Source: Bradyrhizobium sp. CIAT3101
GTDB taxonomy: Bacteria > Pseudomonadota > Alphaproteobacteria > Rhizobiales > Xanthobacteraceae
Direction of reading: 5' to 3'
Assembly (NCBI RefSeq): GCF_029714945.1
Contig: NZ_CP121634.1
Coordinates: forward strand, 8,949,001 to 9,013,000
Length of the DNA: 64,000 nt
The notes under the pieces were generated by a model. The model made no database searches, was not told the DNA's origin, and saw only the letters and a list, made by a program, of their open reading frames with translations. Positions 41,697 to 50,104 of the stretch are shown here, piece by piece; position 1 is the stretch's first letter; every line of letters starts with the position of its first letter. A program made the position numbers and the translations under genes.

Positions 41697-43811
41697 TTAT
41701 TTCCGTCCCACCACCAGCGCATCCACGATCGTCACGCCCTGCCCCTCCGGATGCACGAGCACCGGGTTGAGCTCGATCTCCGCGATCTCTCCGGCATGCC
41801 GCGCGGCAAGCACTGAGACATCCGCGATCAGCTGCGCCAGCGCCGCGACATCCGCCTTTGCCGCTCCACGAAATCCGTTCAGCAGCGGCGCGGCCTTCAG
41901 TCCCGCCAGCATCGCGCCGGCTTCTTCAGCACTCACCGGTGCGGGGCGATAGACGACGTCGCGAAACAGCTCGGTGGTGATCCCGCCGAGGCCCACCATC
42001 ATCATCGGGCCAAACGTCTCGTCCGTCATCGTGCCGACGATGATCTCGACACCTCTCTTCGCCATCGGCCCGACCAGCACGCCCTGAATGGCCGCCTCCG
42101 GCCGATGCTTGCGGGCATTGTTGACCAGCGCCTCGAACGCCAGAAACACTTCACCCTTGGTGTTGATATTGACGCGCACGCCGCCGACTTCGCTCTTGTG
42201 CGGAATGTCGGGCGACTGGATCTTCATCACCAGCGGAAGGCCGACGCGGGCGACCGCCGCATCCAGCTCGCTCTTCTCTTTGACCAGCACCTCATCCGGC
42301 AGCGTGATGCCGGCGGCTCGGAGCAATGCCTTGCTGTCTGCTTCGGACAAAACCGGCGACGTCAGGTGCGCCGAGAGATCGCGCGCCGGCAGCCGCACCT
42401 CTTCGGCGGCCCTCGGCAGGCTGAACTTCGCGTAGTCGGCGATCCGCCGCATCGCAACGCCGACATGGGTGAGGCCAGACAGGACCACAACGCCCGACTT
42501 CGCCATCTCGCGCCGCGCGAAGTCGGACGGTACCGTATAGGAATAGAACACCACCGGCTTGTGCTGCACGGCCAGAACCGGTGTCAGCTCCGGCTCCTTG
42601 AAGGGCTTGCGCACGTCGCTCGACAGCGACAGCACGACCAGGATCGCGTCGACTTCATCGGACACCGTGAGCAGATCGACGCTCTTCTGCAGGCCGCCCG
42701 AGGTCACGCCTTGCGCGGTGACGTCGATCGGGTTGCGTGCGGTGCTGTAGGACGGCATCAGCTTGCCGATCTCCGCTTGAATGGGCAGGGACAGCTCCGG
42801 CACATGCAAGCCTTGCAGCGCAACCGCATCTGCGCCCCAGATACCGGCGCCGCCCGACGTCGTAACCACGGCGACGCGATCGCCTTTCGGCAGCGGATTG
42901 CTCACGAGCAAAGCCGCGATCGTCAGCGCCTCGTCGAGATCATTGGAGACGATGAAGCCGTATTTGGCGAACACCGCGTCATAGGCCGCCGACCAGCCGG
43001 CCATGCTCGCGGTGTGCGAGGCTGCCGCCCGCTCGCCCGCACCGGAGCGGCCGACTTTGGTGACGATGATCGGCTTCTTCAACTCCGCCGCGCGCCGCGC
43101 GGCCGCGAGGAATTTGTCGACGTCGCGGATGCCCTCGATGAACAGCAGGATCACGTCGGTTGCGGTGTCCTGCACCATGTAGTCCAAAAATTCACCGGCA
43201 CCGAGATCGGATTCATTGCCGGCGCTGACGACGTAGCTCGTCGAGATCCCGAGCGCCTTGGCGCGGTGATAATAGGCAAAGCCGACGCCGCCGCTCTGCG
43301 CGACGATGCCAATCCGCTTCGTCGTAGCGACCAGCGGCACCACACCTGGCTTGACGTCTACGGCCGGACTGAACGTCGCCGCCACGCGCTGCACATGGCT
43401 GAAAAAGCCCTCGGCGTTTGGGCCGGATATCCGCATGCCGGTGCGCTTGGCCAGCGCTGCGATCGCGTCCTGCATTGCCGCGCTGTCGCCCCCCTCCTCG
43501 GCAAAGCCGGACGAGATGATGACGGCGTTCTTGACGCCGGCAGCCGCGCATTGTTCGAGCGCCGGCAACACGGCACGAGCAGGGATGATGACGATGGCGA
43601 GATCGATCGGCGCACCGATCTCCGCGATCGATTTGTGGCAGGCGAGCCCATCGATCTCGGCGTAGTTCGGGTTCACCGGATAGATCTTTCCCGAATACTC
43701 GTTCTTGCGCAGCATCGCGAGCAATCGGCCGGGGATTTTTTCGTGGTCGCGCGATGCGCCGATCAGCGCGATGCTTGCGGGGGCGAAGAAGCTGTCGAGC
43801 GGATGCGGCAT
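41697..43811 (-). CDS. NDP-forming acyl-CoA synthetase (acetate--CoA ligase family)
   Basis: A 704-residue fused alpha-beta enzyme. The CoA-binding domain is at the N-terminus (FFAPASIALIGASRDHEKIP), a succinyl-CoA-ligase-like domain follows (GIVAQSGGVGFAYYHRAKAL, VGRSGAGERAAASHTASMAG with the likely phosphorylated histidine), and an ATP-grasp domain ends the protein (LPLVMKIQSPDIPHKSEVGG, EIELNPVLVHPEG). Such enzymes interconvert an acyl-CoA and acid with ADP or GDP, without AMP formation, and can also be inactive or acetylation-controlled. It lies between palindromic elements; its partner pathway is probably the beta-oxidation genes around it. Confidence 0.9.
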   Translation of the reverse strand: MPHPLDSFFAPASIALIGASRDHEKIPGRLLAMLRKNEYSGKIYPVNPNYAEIDGLACHKSIAEIGAPIDLAIVIIPARAVLPALEQCAAAGVKNAVIISSGFAEEGGDSAAMQDAIAALAKRTGMRISGPNAEGFFSHVQRVAATFSPAVDVKPGVVPLVATTKRIGIVAQSGGVGFAYYHRAKALGISTSYVVSAGNESDLGAGEFLDYMVQDTATDVILLFIEGIRDVDKFLAAARRAAELKKPIIVTKVGRSGAGERAAASHTASMAGWSAAYDAVFAKYGFIVSNDLDEALTIAALLVSNPLPKGDRVAVVTTSGGAGIWGADAVALQGLHVPELSLPIQAEIGKLMPSYSTARNPIDVTAQGVTSGGLQKSVDLLTVSDEVDAILVVLSLSSDVRKPFKEPELTPVLAVQHKPVVFYSYTVPSDFARREMAKSGVVVLSGLTHVGVAMRRIADYAKFSLPRAAEEVRLPARDLSAHLTSPVLSEADSKALLRAAGITLPDEVLVKEKSELDAAVARVGLPLVMKIQSPDIPHKSEVGGVRVNINTKGEVFLAFEALVNNARKHRPEAAIQGVLVGPMAKRGVEIIVGTMTDETFGPMMMVGLGGITTELFRDVVYRPAPVSAEEAGAMLAGLKAAPLLNGFRGAAKADVAALAQLIADVSVLAARHAGEIAEIELNPVLVHPEGQGVTIVDALVVGRK

Positions 43812-43836
43812 GTTGAACCCTTGCTCTTATATTGCT

Positions 43837-43963
43837 CCGTCATCCTGAGGTGCGAGACACGTGGCGCAACGCGGCACGTGCGGAGCCTCGAAGGGTGAAC
43901 GGCCCCGCCGGTGGCCGTCGCCCTTCGAGGCTCGCCGAAGAGGCGAGCACCTCAGGGTGACGG
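43837..43963. repeat. Palindromic intergenic element, CATCCTGAGGTGC family
   Basis: CCGTCATCCTGAGGTGCGAG at the left pairs with GAGCACCTCAGGGTGACGG at the right; GGAGCCTCGAAGGG/CCCTTCGAGGCTC form the inner arms and GGCCCCGCCGGTGGCC the loop. It lies in the gap between the VOC-like gene and the NDP-forming synthetase, both on the minus strand. This family is distinct from the TCGTCCCGG one. Confidence 0.85.
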
Positions 43964-43978
43964 ATCACGACTAACCAA

Positions 43979-44731
43979 TCAACTGACGCGGAACGTCACC
44001 CCGCCCAGCAGGAACTCGTTGCCCGCAACCGCCAACCCCTTCGCCTTGGCGGAGTGCAGCACCTGGGCCACGTCGGCCACCTGAAACTCCAGCGCGCTCA
44101 TGATCTCGCTCGCCCCCTTCACGAAGCGGAACGTCGCATTGGGCAGCTTCAGCTCAGGGCCATCAGCCGCGACCCCGATGATCTTGCCCCAATGCGTCGC
44201 CAATCCCTTCGGGTCCGGGCTCTGCATCTCCACGGCCGTCAGCGCCTGCGTCACATCCTTGCGGATGAAGCTTTGCCAATCCGGTCCCGCGGGCGGGTAC
44301 GCGCCAAGAATGTCGTCACTGCCTGCGGTGTGGTTGAACTCGATGAAAGCGGCGCGGCAGTCGCGGGGGTGGAGCTGCACCCCGTGATAGGGCGCATGGT
44401 CGATGACGTTGGCGGTGCGCACGCCAAGCGCATTGGCGTTGCGGCCGCGCTCGTCCGGATCATTGCAGCAGAAGATCACCATATAGCCGCCGCGGCCGCC
44501 GGTCTTCTCGATGAAGCGGCCGGCGGTGGTCCCGCCCTTGAAGGGCGCGACGACCTCCAGCATGATCGTGTCGACCGGGAGCAGCGCATTTTCCAGGCCG
44601 TATTTGGCGACATTGCCGTCGCGGTAGCAGACGGCGAGGCCCATGATCTCGGCGATATCGGAGATGACAGGCGCGAGCTGCGGCGCGACCAGACAAATCT
44701 GCCGCAGCCGCATATAGGGCGCCATCGTCAT
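43979..44731 (-). CDS. VOC/glyoxalase-like protein
   Basis: A 250-residue protein with two halves that each look like a vicinal-oxygen-chelate module: MRLRQICLVAPQLAPVISDI with VDTIMLEVVAPFKGGTTAGR in the first, and TAVEMQSPDPKGLATHWGKI with SALEFQVADVAQVLHSAKAK in the second. VOC proteins bind a metal and include dioxygenases, epimerases and glyoxalases; which applies here is open. The ATG at 44731 overlaps the enoyl-CoA hydratase stop by ATGA, so the two are coupled and likely act on the same pathway. Confidence 0.72.
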   Translation of the reverse strand: MTMAPYMRLRQICLVAPQLAPVISDIAEIMGLAVCYRDGNVAKYGLENALLPVDTIMLEVVAPFKGGTTAGRFIEKTGGRGGYMVIFCCNDPDERGRNANALGVRTANVIDHAPYHGVQLHPRDCRAAFIEFNHTAGSDDILGAYPPAGPDWQSFIRKDVTQALTAVEMQSPDPKGLATHWGKIIGVAADGPELKLPNATFRFVKGASEIMSALEFQVADVAQVLHSAKAKGLAVAGNEFLLGGVTFRVS

Positions 44732-45516
44732 GCGCCCCTGAAGGCCGGCTTGCGCTTCTCGACGAAAGCCTTCGCGGCCTCCTTGTGATCCTCGGTGTCG
44801 CTGCAGCGAGTGTGATGGATGGCTTCGCCGTCGAAGCAATCTTCCAGCGGCAGGTGTTCGGCATTGTTGATGTTGCGCTTGATGTAGCCGAGTGCAATCG
44901 ACGGCCCCTGCGCCAGCGACAACGCGAGTTCATGCGCGGCCGCATCGATCTCGGCGTCGGGCACGACCCTGGTCACCATGCCGATCGCATGCGCCTCTTT
45001 CGCGGTCAGCACCGGCGAGGTCAGATAAAGCTCGCGCGCCCTCGCGCTACCGAGCAGCTGGGTAAGAAAATACGTGCCGCCATAATCGCCGGAGAAGCCG
45101 ACCTTGGCGAAGGCCGTCGTGATCTTGCAGGACTCGCTGGCAACGCGCAGGTCGCACGACAGCGCCATCGAAAGGCCGGCACCGGCCGCCGCACCATCGA
45201 GCTGCGCCACCACGGGTTTTGGCATCTGATGCAGGATGCGCGAGACTTCCATGCCGCGCCGGAGGTTCGCCATCTTCACTTCGAACGGCAGCGGCGCACG
45301 GCCCGCCGCCATCGACTTGACGTCGCCGCCAACGCAAAACGAGCCGCCAGCCCCCTTGAACAGCACCGCGCGCACCTCGGGATCGTCGGCCGCGCGCCGC
45401 GCCGCCTCGACCAATCCTGCGACCATCTCGGGATTGAGCGCGTTCTTTCGCTCGGGACGGTTCATGGTGATGGTGAGCAGTCCGCCTTCGAGCTTCTGCA
45501 AGACCATGTCGTTCAT
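44728..45516 (-). CDS. Enoyl-CoA hydratase (PaaG-like)
   Basis: A 262-residue crotonase-fold protein. It starts LEGGLLTITMNRPERKNALN; GSFCVGGDVKSMA and DGAAAGAGLSMALSCDLRVA form the oxyanion hole; KVGFSGDYGGTYFLTQLLG carries an aspartate where hydratases have glutamate, as in isomerase-type members such as PaaG. It may therefore act as an isomerase of a cyclic or unsaturated acyl-CoA. It is the upstream gene of the coupled pair with the VOC-like protein, and a binding-protein gene lies further upstream on the same strand. Confidence 0.88.
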   Translation of the reverse strand: MNDMVLQKLEGGLLTITMNRPERKNALNPEMVAGLVEAARRAADDPEVRAVLFKGAGGSFCVGGDVKSMAAGRAPLPFEVKMANLRRGMEVSRILHQMPKPVVAQLDGAAAGAGLSMALSCDLRVASESCKITTAFAKVGFSGDYGGTYFLTQLLGSARARELYLTSPVLTAKEAHAIGMVTRVVPDAEIDAAAHELALSLAQGPSIALGYIKRNINNAEHLPLEDCFDGEAIHHTRCSDTEDHKEAAKAFVEKRKPAFRGA

Positions 45517-45545
45517 GGGGCGTCTCCCTTGTTGTTGTTTTGCTC

Positions 45546-45669
45546 TGTCATTCCGGGGCGCGCGGAGCGCGAGCTATGATGCGCAATTGCGCATCTGAGA
45601 ATCCATTTCTCAACCGCTACTGCCGCCCTATGGATCCCGGGCTCTCGCTGCGCGAGCCCCGGGATGACG
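45546..45669. repeat. Palindromic intergenic element, CATTCCGGGGCGC family
   Basis: TGTCATTCCGGGGCGCGCGG at the left is matched by GCGCGAGCCCCGGGATGACG at the right. The middle has GATGCGCAATTGCGCATC, a perfect small palindrome, and AGAATCCATTTCT. It lies between the binding-protein gene and the hydratase gene on the same strand. Confidence 0.83.
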
Positions 45670-45688
45670 ACGTGACGGAGTCACGTCG

Positions 45689-46894
45689 TTATTTCTTCAC
45701 CAGCGGGCAGCGCGACTGCTCCAGCGACTGGAACGCCTCGCTGCCGGGCACGGTGGCGACGAGCTTGTAGTCGTCCCAGCGGCCCTTGGACTCCGACGGC
45801 TTCTTGACCTCGAACAGGTACATGTCGTGGATCATGCGACCATCCTCACGGATCTTGCCGTTCTTGGCGAAGAAGTCGTTGATCGGCGTGTCCTTCATCA
45901 CCTTGATGACCGCAGCCGCATCGGTCGTGCCGGCCGCCTTCACCGCCTTCAGATAGTGCATGACGGAGGAATAGACGCCGGCTTGCGCCGAGGTCGGCAT
46001 CCGTTTGGTCCGCTCCATGAAGCGCTTCGACCACGCGCGGGTGTCGTCGTTGAGATCCCAATAGAAGGCTTCAGCCAGCAGCAGGCCCTGCGCGGTCTCG
46101 AGACCGATCGAGTCGATATCGGAGACGAAAGCGAGCAGCGGCGAGACCTTCTGGCCGCCCTTGGTGATGCCGAACTCAGCCGCCTGCTTGATTGCGTTGA
46201 CGGTATCACCGCCAGCATTGGCGAGCCCGATCACCTTGGCTTTCGAGGCCTGCGCCTGCAACAGGAACGACGAAAAGTCCGACGTGTTGAGCGGATGACG
46301 CACGCCGCCGAGCACCTTGCCACCGGTCTTCGTCACGACCGCGCTGGTGTCTTTCTCCAGGTCCTGGCCGAAGGCATAGTCGGCGGTGAGGAAGAACCAG
46401 GTGTCGAGGCCCGACTTCACGGCCGCAAGGCCGGTCACGTTGGCCTGGCCGTAGGTGTCGAACACGTAGTGGATGGTGTAGGGGCCGCAGGCTTCATTGG
46501 TGAGACGGATCGAGCCCGGGCCGTTGAACATGATGATCTTGTTGCGTGCCTTCGCGATCTCGCCGGCGGCAAGTGCGGTCGCGGACGCCGCGACGTCGTA
46601 GATCATTTCGACGCCCTGATTGTCGAGCATGTCGCGGGCGAGGTTGGCGGACAGGTCGGCTTTGTTGAGATGGTCGGCCGCGATCACCTGGATCTTGCGC
46701 CCCAGCACCTCGCCGCCGAAATCTTCCACCGCCATCTTGGCTGCGGTCTCGCTGCCGGGGCCGGTGATGTCGGCATAGAGGCTCGACATGTCGAGGATGC
46801 CGCCGATCTTCAGGGGTGGCTTGTCCTGGGCCTGCGCAGCATTCGCGCTGAGAGCCAACGCGGCAGCAAAAATGCCCGACAAAACATGCTTCAT
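45689..46894 (-). CDS. ABC substrate-binding protein, branched-chain amino acid (LivJ-like) type
   Basis: A 401-residue exported protein. It has a signal peptide (MKHVLSGIFAAALALSANAA, cut after AQA). The mature part starts DKPPLKIGGILDMSSLYADI and shows GSETAAKMAVEDFGGEVLGR, typical of periplasmic-binding type I proteins of the Liv family. Such Liv-like proteins in this group often bind aromatic acids or other carboxylates. AAGGGAGG precedes ATG 46894. No permease or ATPase genes accompany it. The palindrome TTCCGCAAAGCGGAA lies 140 bp upstream. Confidence 0.9.
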   Translation of the reverse strand: MKHVLSGIFAAALALSANAAQAQDKPPLKIGGILDMSSLYADITGPGSETAAKMAVEDFGGEVLGRKIQVIAADHLNKADLSANLARDMLDNQGVEMIYDVAASATALAAGEIAKARNKIIMFNGPGSIRLTNEACGPYTIHYVFDTYGQANVTGLAAVKSGLDTWFFLTADYAFGQDLEKDTSAVVTKTGGKVLGGVRHPLNTSDFSSFLLQAQASKAKVIGLANAGGDTVNAIKQAAEFGITKGGQKVSPLLAFVSDIDSIGLETAQGLLLAEAFYWDLNDDTRAWSKRFMERTKRMPTSAQAGVYSSVMHYLKAVKAAGTTDAAAVIKVMKDTPINDFFAKNGKIREDGRMIHDMYLFEVKKPSESKGRWDDYKLVATVPGSEAFQSLEQSRCPLVKK

Positions 46895-47033
46895 CGAAAA
46901 ACCTCCCTTGATCGCCTGGCTCTGAATGGCGGCTTGATTATTGCTCTTGGCAAACGCTGTTGCCGCAATCATGCCGCATGCGCAAGAGCGCAGCAAGCGC
47001 AGGTGCGAACAGGCCGCATGCTCTGTCCGCGAT

Positions 47034-47048
47034 TTCCGCAAAGCGGAA
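47034..47048. promoter_or_regulatory. Palindrome TTCCGC-AAA-GCGGAA before the Liv-type binding protein
   Basis: A perfect 6-bp inverted repeat with a 3-base centre. It resembles TCCGC-TAA-GCGGA at 38097-38109. It lies about 140 bp upstream of the binding-protein ATG, in a position suitable for an activator or repressor. The regulator is not identified. Confidence 0.45.
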
Positions 47049-47074
47049 TGGTGTGTTGCGGACAAATATATTCA

Positions 47075-47152
47075 CGTCATTGCGAGCGCAGCGAAGCAAT
47101 CCAGACTGCCTCCGCGAAAAGATTCGGGATTGCTTCGCTGCGCTCACAATGA
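47075..47152. repeat. Palindromic intergenic element, CGTCATTGCGAGCG family
   Basis: CGTCATTGCGAGCGCAGCGA with AGCAATCC at the left is matched by GGGATTGCTTCGCTGCGCTC ACAATGA at the right, a nearly perfect 28-bp arm, around CAGACTGCCTCCGCGAAAAG. It lies between the divergent binding-protein and SNase-like genes. An in-frame ATG of the SNase-like gene at 47149 falls in the right arm. Confidence 0.85.
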
Positions 47153-47229
47153 AGGAGCGTGAGGAAGCCCTTTCGCGCCACACCGCGCTTGAGTTAAAAT
47201 CGGTTCGTAACGCAACCTCTCCGGGTCTC

Positions 47230-48000
47230 GTGGCGCAACGGCTTCACCTCATCGTCGTATTTGTTCTCGCCGTGGGTCGCACCGCGGTCGCCGCGCCGTG
47301 CCAATTCGAGGCACAGGGCGAAGGTCGCGTTGCCGCCGTCGTCGACGCGCGCAGCATCCGCCTCGACGATGGTCGCGAAGTTCGCCTCGCCGGAATCGAA
47401 CCCACCGCATCGACCAGGCAAGCGCTGACCTCGTTGCTCGTCGGCCGCGACGTGGCACTGCGCAGCGCGGACGACACACCCGACCGCTATGGCCGCCAGG
47501 GCGCGCTGGTGTTCATCGCCGAAAGCGACACCTCGGTGCAGGCCATGCTGCTCGCCCAGGGCGACGCCCTGGTTTCGGCGGAGATCGCAGACAAAGCGTG
47601 CGCCGCCGCCCTGATGTCGTTTGAGGCCGAGGCGAGGCGCCAAAAAAAGGGCAACTGGGCTGACCCGTCGGCCATAAAAAACGCGGAAAGTCCGGACGAT
47701 ATTTTGGCCGGGATCGGGCGCTTTATGGTGGTCGAGGGCAAAGTCCTGTCAGTCCGGCAAGCTGGGGCAACGACCTACCTCAACTTCGGACGGAACTGGA
47801 CACACGGCTTTGCTGTGACTATTTCAAAGCGCGCGCTGCCGGCGTTCGAGGGCGCCGGAATGCCCCTTAAGTCTCTGGAAAATCGACGTGTTCGTGTCCG
47901 GGGCTGGGTTGAGGGGACTGCGGGGCCGCGTATCGACGTGCGTCTCTTGGGACAGGTTGAATTGCTGGGCGCAAGCGAGCCTATTGGGGTAAGGCCTTAA
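47230..48000 (+). CDS. Exported thermonuclease (SNase)-like protein
   Basis: About 256 residues. A signal-like segment (LHLIVVFVLAVGRTAVAA) is followed by an SNase-fold domain: GEGRVAAVVDARSIRLDDGR, EVRLAGIEP, LVGRDVALRSADDTPDRYGR and ALMSFEAEARRQKKGNW. The catalytic arginines of staphylococcal nuclease are only partly matched, so nuclease activity is uncertain. A second half (VVEGKVLSVRQAGATTYLNF, then VRVRGWVEG) looks like an OB-type domain. The GTG at 47230 gives a clean signal peptide; ATG 47149 lies in a palindromic element and is less likely. No ribosome site is strong. Confidence 0.75.
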   Translation: MAQRLHLIVVFVLAVGRTAVAAPCQFEAQGEGRVAAVVDARSIRLDDGREVRLAGIEPTASTRQALTSLLVGRDVALRSADDTPDRYGRQGALVFIAESDTSVQAMLLAQGDALVSAEIADKACAAALMSFEAEARRQKKGNWADPSAIKNAESPDDILAGIGRFMVVEGKVLSVRQAGATTYLNFGRNWTHGFAVTISKRALPAFEGAGMPLKSLENRRVRVRGWVEGTAGPRIDVRLLGQVELLGASEPIGVRP

Positions 48001-48024
48001 AGGGCCGGGCACGGGTTAAGCGAC

Positions 48025-49524
48025 GTGAATGGGGTGCTAGAACGGCACGGACGAGGTGATGGCCGCCGCCTGCGGGCTGCGCCGGCCGCGCTTTGCCTTG
48101 TGCTCGGCACCGCGCTTGCCGGTTGCGGGGACATGAACCGGTTCCAGACCGCGGCGGCGCCGCCGACGGTGGCGATGCCGAAACCCAAGCCGGCCGTCGC
48201 GCAGACCCCCGCCACCGAAAAGGAGCACGAGCGCATCCTGGCGAGCTACGGCGGCACCTATGACGACCCCAGGCTGGAATCACTGGTCAGCAAGACCGTC
48301 GACCGGCTGGTCGCGGCGTCCGACCGCCCCGATCAGGGCTACAAGGTCACCATTCTCAATTCCGGCGCAGTGAACGCCTTCGCCCTGCCGAACGGCCAAC
48401 TCTATGTCACCCGCGGGTTGCTCGCGCTGGCCAGTGACACCTCCGAATTGTCCTCCGTGCTCAGCCACGAGATGGCGCATGTGCTGTCGAAGCACGCCGC
48501 GATGCGCGAGGACCAGGCGCGCCAGGCCGCGATCGTCACCCGCGTCGTGACCGACATGAGCAACGATCCTGACCTGACCGCGCTCGCGCTCGCCAAGACC
48601 AAGCTCACTATGGCGAGCTTCTCGCGCAATCAGGAATTCGAGGCCGACGGCATCGGCGTCGGCATCTCCGCCAAGGCGCATTTCGACCCGTATGGTGCCG
48701 CACGCTTTCTCTCCGCGATGGAGCGCAATGCCGAGCTGAAGGCCGGCAAGAGCTCGCTCGATCCACGCGCGCAGGATTTCACCTCGTCGCACCCGGCCAC
48801 GCCCGAACGCGTGCAGAATGCGCAGACCATTGCGCGGCAATACGTTGCCCCGGAAGGCGGCGAGCGCGACCGCGAGAGCTATCTCGCCGCGATCGATAAC
48901 CTCGTCTTTGGCGAGGACCCGAGCGAAGGCTTTGTCCGCGGCCGCCGCTTCCTGCATCCCAAACTCGGCTTCACCTTCCAGGCGCCGGACAATTTCACGC
49001 TCGACAACACCGCGCAGGCGGTGATCGGCGTGCGCGAGGGCGGCTCGCAGGCGATGCGCTTTGACGTCGTGCGCGTGCCCGCCGAGCAGTCGCTCGGCGA
49101 CTACCTCAATTCCGGCTGGATGGAAGGCGTCGAGAAGGCCTCCACCGAGGACATCACCATCAACGGTTTTCCGGCCGCGTCCGCCGCCGCCAAGGGCGAC
49201 CAGTGGTCGTTCAAGGTCTATGCGCTGCGCTTCGGCAGCGACGTCTATCGCTTCATCTTCGCCACGCGGCAGAAGTCGACCGAGAGCGAGCGCAATGCGC
49301 GCGAGACCGTCAATTCGTTCCGCCGCCTGACCCTCGAGGAGATCCAGGCTGCGCGTCCGCTGCGCATCAAGGTCATCACCGTGCAGCCCGGCGACACCGT
49401 GGAATCGCTGTCGCACCGCATGGCCGGCGTCGATCATCCCGCCGAACGATTTCGTGTGCTGAACGGCCTCGATCGCACCGCGCAGGTGAAGGTGCGTGAC
49501 CGCGTGAAGATCGTGACGGACTGA
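48025..49524 (+). CDS. M48-family metalloprotease, lipoprotein
   Basis: A 499-residue zinc protease. The lipobox LAGC is at 31-34, so it is probably anchored in the envelope. The zinc motif HEMAH is at 148-152 and the third ligand Glu206 in EFEADGIG. The region DPRAQDFTSSHPATPERVQN ends the catalytic domain. The C-terminal half, about residues 290-499, has a PsbP/Lpp-like beta domain and a LysM-like end (VITVQPGDTVESLSHRMAGV). This resembles BepA/LoiP-type envelope quality-control proteases. The start is GTG 48025, 24 bp after the SNase-like gene, with a weak ribosome site. Confidence 0.87.
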   Translation: MNGVLERHGRGDGRRLRAAPAALCLVLGTALAGCGDMNRFQTAAAPPTVAMPKPKPAVAQTPATEKEHERILASYGGTYDDPRLESLVSKTVDRLVAASDRPDQGYKVTILNSGAVNAFALPNGQLYVTRGLLALASDTSELSSVLSHEMAHVLSKHAAMREDQARQAAIVTRVVTDMSNDPDLTALALAKTKLTMASFSRNQEFEADGIGVGISAKAHFDPYGAARFLSAMERNAELKAGKSSLDPRAQDFTSSHPATPERVQNAQTIARQYVAPEGGERDRESYLAAIDNLVFGEDPSEGFVRGRRFLHPKLGFTFQAPDNFTLDNTAQAVIGVREGGSQAMRFDVVRVPAEQSLGDYLNSGWMEGVEKASTEDITINGFPAASAAAKGDQWSFKVYALRFGSDVYRFIFATRQKSTESERNARETVNSFRRLTLEEIQAARPLRIKVITVQPGDTVESLSHRMAGVDHPAERFRVLNGLDRTAQVKVRDRVKIVTD

Positions 49525-49540
49525 CGAAACGACTGGTGCC

Positions 49541-49630
49541 GTAGGGTGGGCAAAGCGGAGCGTGCCCACCATCCACAAATAATGGAAACGGGTCGTGGGC
49601 ACGGCGCTTACGCGCCTTTGCCCACCCTAC
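49541..49630. repeat. Palindromic intergenic element, GTAGGGTGGGCAAAG family
   Basis: GTAGGGTGGGCAAAG at the left pairs perfectly with CTTTGCCCACCCTAC at the right; GCGTGCCCACC and GGTCGTGGGCACGGC form a second arm around ATCCACAAATAATGG. It lies between the convergent M48 and cytochrome c genes and may double as a terminator. Confidence 0.85.
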
Positions 49631-49653
49631 GAGACCTGCTCTGCCGGACGAGA

Positions 49654-50049
49654 TTACCGCGCCTTCTCCTTCAAATACGCGATGATGTCGGCACGATCCT
49701 GCGCGTCCGGGACATCAAAAAACATCTTGGTCTCCGGCACCATGGCCTGTGGTCCGGTCAGCCATTTGTCGAGATTTTCCTCGGTCCAGACGATCCCCGA
49801 GTTCTTCAGATCGGGCGAGTAATCGTAGCCGGGTACGCTGCCCGCCTTGCGCCCGACCACGCCCTTGTGCATCGGCCCGACGCCGTTCTCGACGATCGAG
49901 TGGCAGTCGGCACAGCCCTTGTAGAGCATCTGGCCGCGCGCGACGTTGCCGGTCGCGCCGGCGGGGCCGGCTGCGCATAGCAGCGCGATCGCGGCGAGAG
50001 CCAGGCTTGTCGTGCTTCGCGGGAGGACGGAATTCGACCGGACGTTCAT
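49654..50049 (-). CDS. Periplasmic class I cytochrome c
   Basis: A 131-residue c-type cytochrome. It has a signal peptide (STTSLALAAIALLCAAGPAG, cut after GATG or AGA). The haem motif CADCH is at 46-50 and the sixth-ligand Met109 in PETKMFF; GPMHKGVVGRKAGSVPGYDY is the usual class I (cytochrome c2/c-like) loop. It carries electrons in the periplasm. CAGGAGATC lies just before the ATG at 50049. It is next to the MFS transporter gene on the same strand, 55 bp away. The cyo oxidase further on oxidises quinol, so this cytochrome serves another chain. Confidence 0.92.
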   Translation of the reverse strand: MNVRSNSVLPRSTTSLALAAIALLCAAGPAGATGNVARGQMLYKGCADCHSIVENGVGPMHKGVVGRKAGSVPGYDYSPDLKNSGIVWTEENLDKWLTGPQAMVPETKMFFDVPDAQDRADIIAYLKEKAR

Positions 50050-50104
50050 GTGATCTCCTGTTTGCGGCAGCAAACAGGATCGTCCGGCCCGAGTTTTATT
50101 CCCG

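Larger units (their letters stand above)
46895..47229. other. Gene-free stretch of 335 bp
   Basis: Between the Liv-type binding-protein start and the SNase-like gene. It holds the palindrome at 47034-47048 and the element at 47075-47152. The rest has no coding features on either strand; reading frames through it are rich in arginine and cysteine and start without a ribosome site. Confidence 0.7.

Noticed and set aside
42105..43898. A 597-codon plus-strand frame opposite the NDP-forming synthetase
   Set aside because: Same reason: Arg/His/Gly-rich shadow with no domain, opposite an enzyme with clear motifs.
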